A stretch of DNA of 64,000 nt from contig JAMKCF010000002.1 in assembly GCA_023634235.1 (NCBI GenBank), forward strand, positions 15,123,091 to 15,187,090, given 5' to 3'. How positions within the stretch are numbered: the stretch's first letter is position 1; every line of letters starts with the position of its first letter. This document shows positions 61,186-64,000 of the stretch, piece after piece. A program made the translations under genes and the position numbers. The DNA comes from Pisaster brevispinus. Taxonomy: Eukaryota; Echinodermata; Asteroidea; Forcipulatida; Asteriidae. The notes beneath the pieces are model-generated. The model was not told where the DNA came from. It did not search any database and worked only from the letters and a program-made list of their open reading frames with translations.

Positions 61186-61500
61186 TTCCCACGGTTTGAG
61201 GGTTTGTTCGAGCGGCTTATTAACGTCTGCACCTGCTTGCTTAGTATTGGTGCATCGAACCGGCCCCCACGGTAGACCCATAGTCAATGCCTATTCACGG
61301 GCCACCTGGATTGCTCATGCGTGGCCCGCGCTCTTTGTCATGCAAATCGCAGGTGAACGCCAACGCGTGATTGGCCGGGGATGCTCCTGCGTTAGAAAAC
61401 AACACCTGTATTTACCTGGCGACGAGTGGTGGTGTGAGTGTGTGTGTCGCCCGAACAAAAACGAAACATGAATTGCCCTGCCACGCGCGGCACGTGGGAA
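61186..61500. promoter_or_regulatory. Candidate Notch/proneural enhancer upstream of gene B
   Basis: A GC-richer patch 4.5-4.9 kb upstream of the gene B ATG. It has CSL sites at 61186-61193 and 61493-61500, CACCTG/CAGGTG E-boxes at 61230, 61303, 61350 and 61403, an ATGCAAAT octamer at 61340-61347, CACGCG at 61482 and CACGTG at 61491 overlapping the second CSL site. Combined CSL and proneural E-boxes are a known Notch enhancer code; activity is inferred. Confidence 0.45.
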
Positions 61501-63353
61501 GTAGACCTTGCAGGCACAGCGCTGCTTGTAGACTTTTTTTATTTACAGTGTAACGGAATTTTAAGTATTTTACCGTCAGTCACTCTCACAATTGCCTCTT
61601 CTTCTTCTTTTTTTACAGACCAAGTTTTTCTTCTTGCTTGTCTTTATACTAGTTTTCGTTATCACGCTAAGCTCAAAATGCGTTGTCATTCTTACACAAT
61701 ATCCCCCCCGAAAAAAATAGCTAAATATTCTGACATTATTACTAGGATCGAAACGTCAGACCATTAAATATTTTCTGAAACTATTAGAGAAACTTTGTTG
61801 CTACTTTATGACGTTCACAGACGAACTATATTTAAGAAAAACCAACCCTCTTGATACCTGGATGACACAGCAAGGGACGTCAAGAAGCCACTTGCCCTTA
61901 TTTGCTGACATCATCTTTAAATCTCTCAAATATATCGATGCTTGGTGGTCGTTATGGAAACAGTTGATACGTAAACAATAAACACACTTTTACTGCCCCG
62001 TAAAACCTTTGGTATCGGCAAACCATTATTATTGGAAACCCACCCTTCTCATAATGTCTACAGTTTACCTCGTTCTTGGGGGTGGTGTAACTAAGGGGGG
62101 GTGCTAAATACCGAACCATTCATGTTGGCATTTGTCAATGAGGGGGATAACTTGCTAAGAAAAGTGTGAAGTCACAATACAAATCAGTATCGTGATATGA
62201 CAACCCCATCTTAAGATTAATCTTAGTGCTTTGTGAAAAGTCAGCCATGCAGGTTTTGACAGTTGTCCTGAAAGACACTTTCACCGTCGTGCTTGAGGTT
62301 CTCCAGTTGAAAAGACTAGAAAAAAATGGCTCCAGAAATCTTTCTTTGTAAAACTCAAAATAAACACATGGGCGAGCCAAGGAGAAAAGTTGTAATGTTG
62401 CTTTGTCGAAAACGAACCCCTTAAGTTGAATTATTTTGTTCACCAAGATTGTTGTATAAGATTCACTCTGGAACATAAATAAGATTTCATACTGTGTGAA
62501 TCAAGGCTTTCTGATTAATCATTCATATGCGTTAAATAATGTTTTATTCTATTTCCCATGATGAACAGTGTTTAGGCGCTTACCGTAGTTGCCCACAAAT
62601 GTCAGTTGAGGACATAATTTCGTATACAAGACAAAATTTGTTTTTTGGGGGGCAGTTTCCCGTCTGGTTTACGGTCACGAACGGACTTCCCTCCGTGACA
62701 CGCCCGTCACGGTCGCGGCCCCCATTAAGCTCCGTGGCCTCGCCCTGACCGAGTTTATAAGAAAGTGACGATGTTAACGATCAGAGAGAACATGCTGGAG
62801 CTCATCAAATAATATATCCATCCGGGGAAAATACATAATATGAGCTGATGAAAGGAAAGCTTTTATTTAGAGGAAAGTGCCGAATTGTTTTTCACTGGTT
62901 TATGGCTGCTTTCGTAAAACAAGTGAGCTGTGGAGGTCTCAGGCGACTGCGCTGAGTTGAAAGCAAAACAATAATGGAAAATTTTCAAAAAAAAACTGTC
63001 TGATTTTTTTTTTTTTTTTTACTTTGCACTTCTTGTGTGAGAAAAAACTGGTAGACAAGGTCTGTACACAGGACACTGCATGAATAGATACACAACCTTG
63101 TTACTTTAGCATTATTACTTTTTTTTCATCATCGTTCTGGGAAAAAAGACTACGGAACTCCTCGAAAAAGCTACTGCACTGTGTAACCCGTTACGTCTGA
63201 AGATACCTGTGTCTAGAGAAGATGATGGTTATGTCAGTTTTTAACAACACTATTATGGGGGAAAACCTACGGAATCGGGTAGGTTGTGATGACTTGAAAG
63301 TTCAACAAGCACGGCTCTGGTCCGGGTTGGATTCTAACCGGGTTCCACAGAAG
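61501..63353. other. Intergenic, mostly AT-rich
   Basis: Contains the retroelement-type motif near 61745, the short repeat at 62208 and a T-run near 63006-63020. No gene recognised. Confidence 0.45.
62208..62243. repeat. Short interspersed repeat, copy 3 of 3
   Basis: TTAAGATTAATCTTAGTGCT with TTGTGAAAAGTC following. Confidence 0.45.
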
Positions 63354-63535
63354 TGCAATAGACCTTTATCATGGTGCAGCCGTCTTGATTCTTTCCCATT
63401 CAATTTAATGTAACCAAACCGAGGCTGGAAGAAGAAATAGTCTGGTTCCTTTTTGTACAATATTAGCATATATTACTGCTGTTGGATACAGGGAACATTA
63501 CCAAGATGGTGACAGAATGATAAAGGTCTATTGCA
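63354..63535. mobile_element. 182-bp MITE with 19-bp perfect terminal inverted repeats
   Basis: The left end TGCAATAGACCTTTATCAT (63354-63372) is perfectly inverted at the right end (63517-63535). Similarity continues imperfectly for about 15 more bases, to a TCTTG motif. No open frame of note inside. Confidence 0.75.
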
Positions 63536-64000
63536 GGGAGAGCAACCAACGTTCAGCCCTAAATAAGCTCTTAAACTCATCTTTAAAAAAATGTTTCTCT
63601 TCAGTGTTTCAAACGAAAGTTCATAACTTCCTTGACTAAAGAGAAATGGGCATCATAATTTAAATACAAATATTGACCACCACTTTGGCAAAACATCAGG
63701 CGATGCGTCTCTAATGCAACGCATCTGTAATGCAACGCCGTGCTCTTTGAAATATTAGCTTCTTTGGCAAAAGAAAATAAAGAGTGGGTGAGTATTCATT
63801 TAGCTTAGCAAAATGTTGGCATGGCATGCGATCATTCCCACTCGAATGACATCGCTTGGTAACTGGCATCTGCCAAGCAAGATCTTTCACGGCAAGTGGG
63901 TTCGTTGCAATCTCCCGAGGACCTGTTGCTTGTCTCAATTCATGGAGCACGGGCCCAACTTGGTTGTCGCCCTTCCTCAAATCAGGGGAGGGGGGAGACC
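63536..64000. other. Window end, no gene recognised
   Basis: A minus-strand frame (63980-63711, 89 codons) has no recognised domain; it could continue beyond the window, so a partial exon cannot be excluded. Confidence 0.35.

Noticed and set aside
63711..63980. Minus-strand frame at the window edge
   Set aside because: No recognised domain; cannot be supported without the flanking sequence.

Overview
The window is eukaryotic, AT-rich (about 40% GC by eye) and almost entirely non-coding. It holds two spliced protein-coding genes, both on the minus strand, and both encode Hairy/HES1-class bHLH-Orange repressors ending in WRPW. Each gene has four coding exons with the same phases and the same lengths for exons 2 and 3 (96 and 88 nt), so they are tandem paralogs about 42 kb apart. 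Gene A (8973 to 6042) encodes 431 aa and gene B (56635 to 50930) encodes 436 aa. I assembled both from exon pieces using splice signals and protein homology.

The organism is probably a deuterostome invertebrate, most likely an echinoderm. This rests on the hairy/HES1-type sequence with a bare C-terminal WRPW, the frequent TAGGCCTA palindrome, tRNA-derived SINEs resembling the Nin-DC type, and MITE and foldback families I associate with echinoderm genomes. It is an inference; no species can be named.

Layout: 1-4.9 kb, intergenic with local tandem duplications. 5-9 kb, gene A and its AT-rich 3' region. 9.2-9.65 kb, gene A promoter. 9.7-49.5 kb, a 40-kb gene desert with SINEs, MITEs, degenerate tandem arrays, microsatellites and isolated CSL motifs. 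49.5-56.6 kb, gene B, with a 68-bp tandem array in intron 2. 56.7-57.33 kb, gene B promoter. 57.4-64 kb, upstream DNA with a 39-bp palindromic tandem array, a candidate enhancer near 61.2-61.5 kb and a MITE near the end.

The most striking feature is regulatory. Each promoter carries a head-to-head pair of CSL/Su(H) sites (CGTGTGAA, 16-bp spacer, TTCCCAC), the paired-site architecture known from Notch-activated Hes1 and E(spl) promoters. About 300 bp further upstream each gene has an 86-bp block with the same order of motifs at nearly the same spacing: CGAGCGTG, a third CSL site fused to a C/G-rich tail, AAAGAC, and a forkhead-like GGTAAACAA. Across the window I count 15 copies of the high-affinity CSL 8-mer CGTGGGAA, where base composition predicts about one. 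Several sit next to CAGGTG E-boxes. The picture is a Notch-responsive tandem HES locus whose flanks are seeded with CSL motifs. Gene A alone has a palindromic pair of HES class-C sites, suggesting stronger autorepression.
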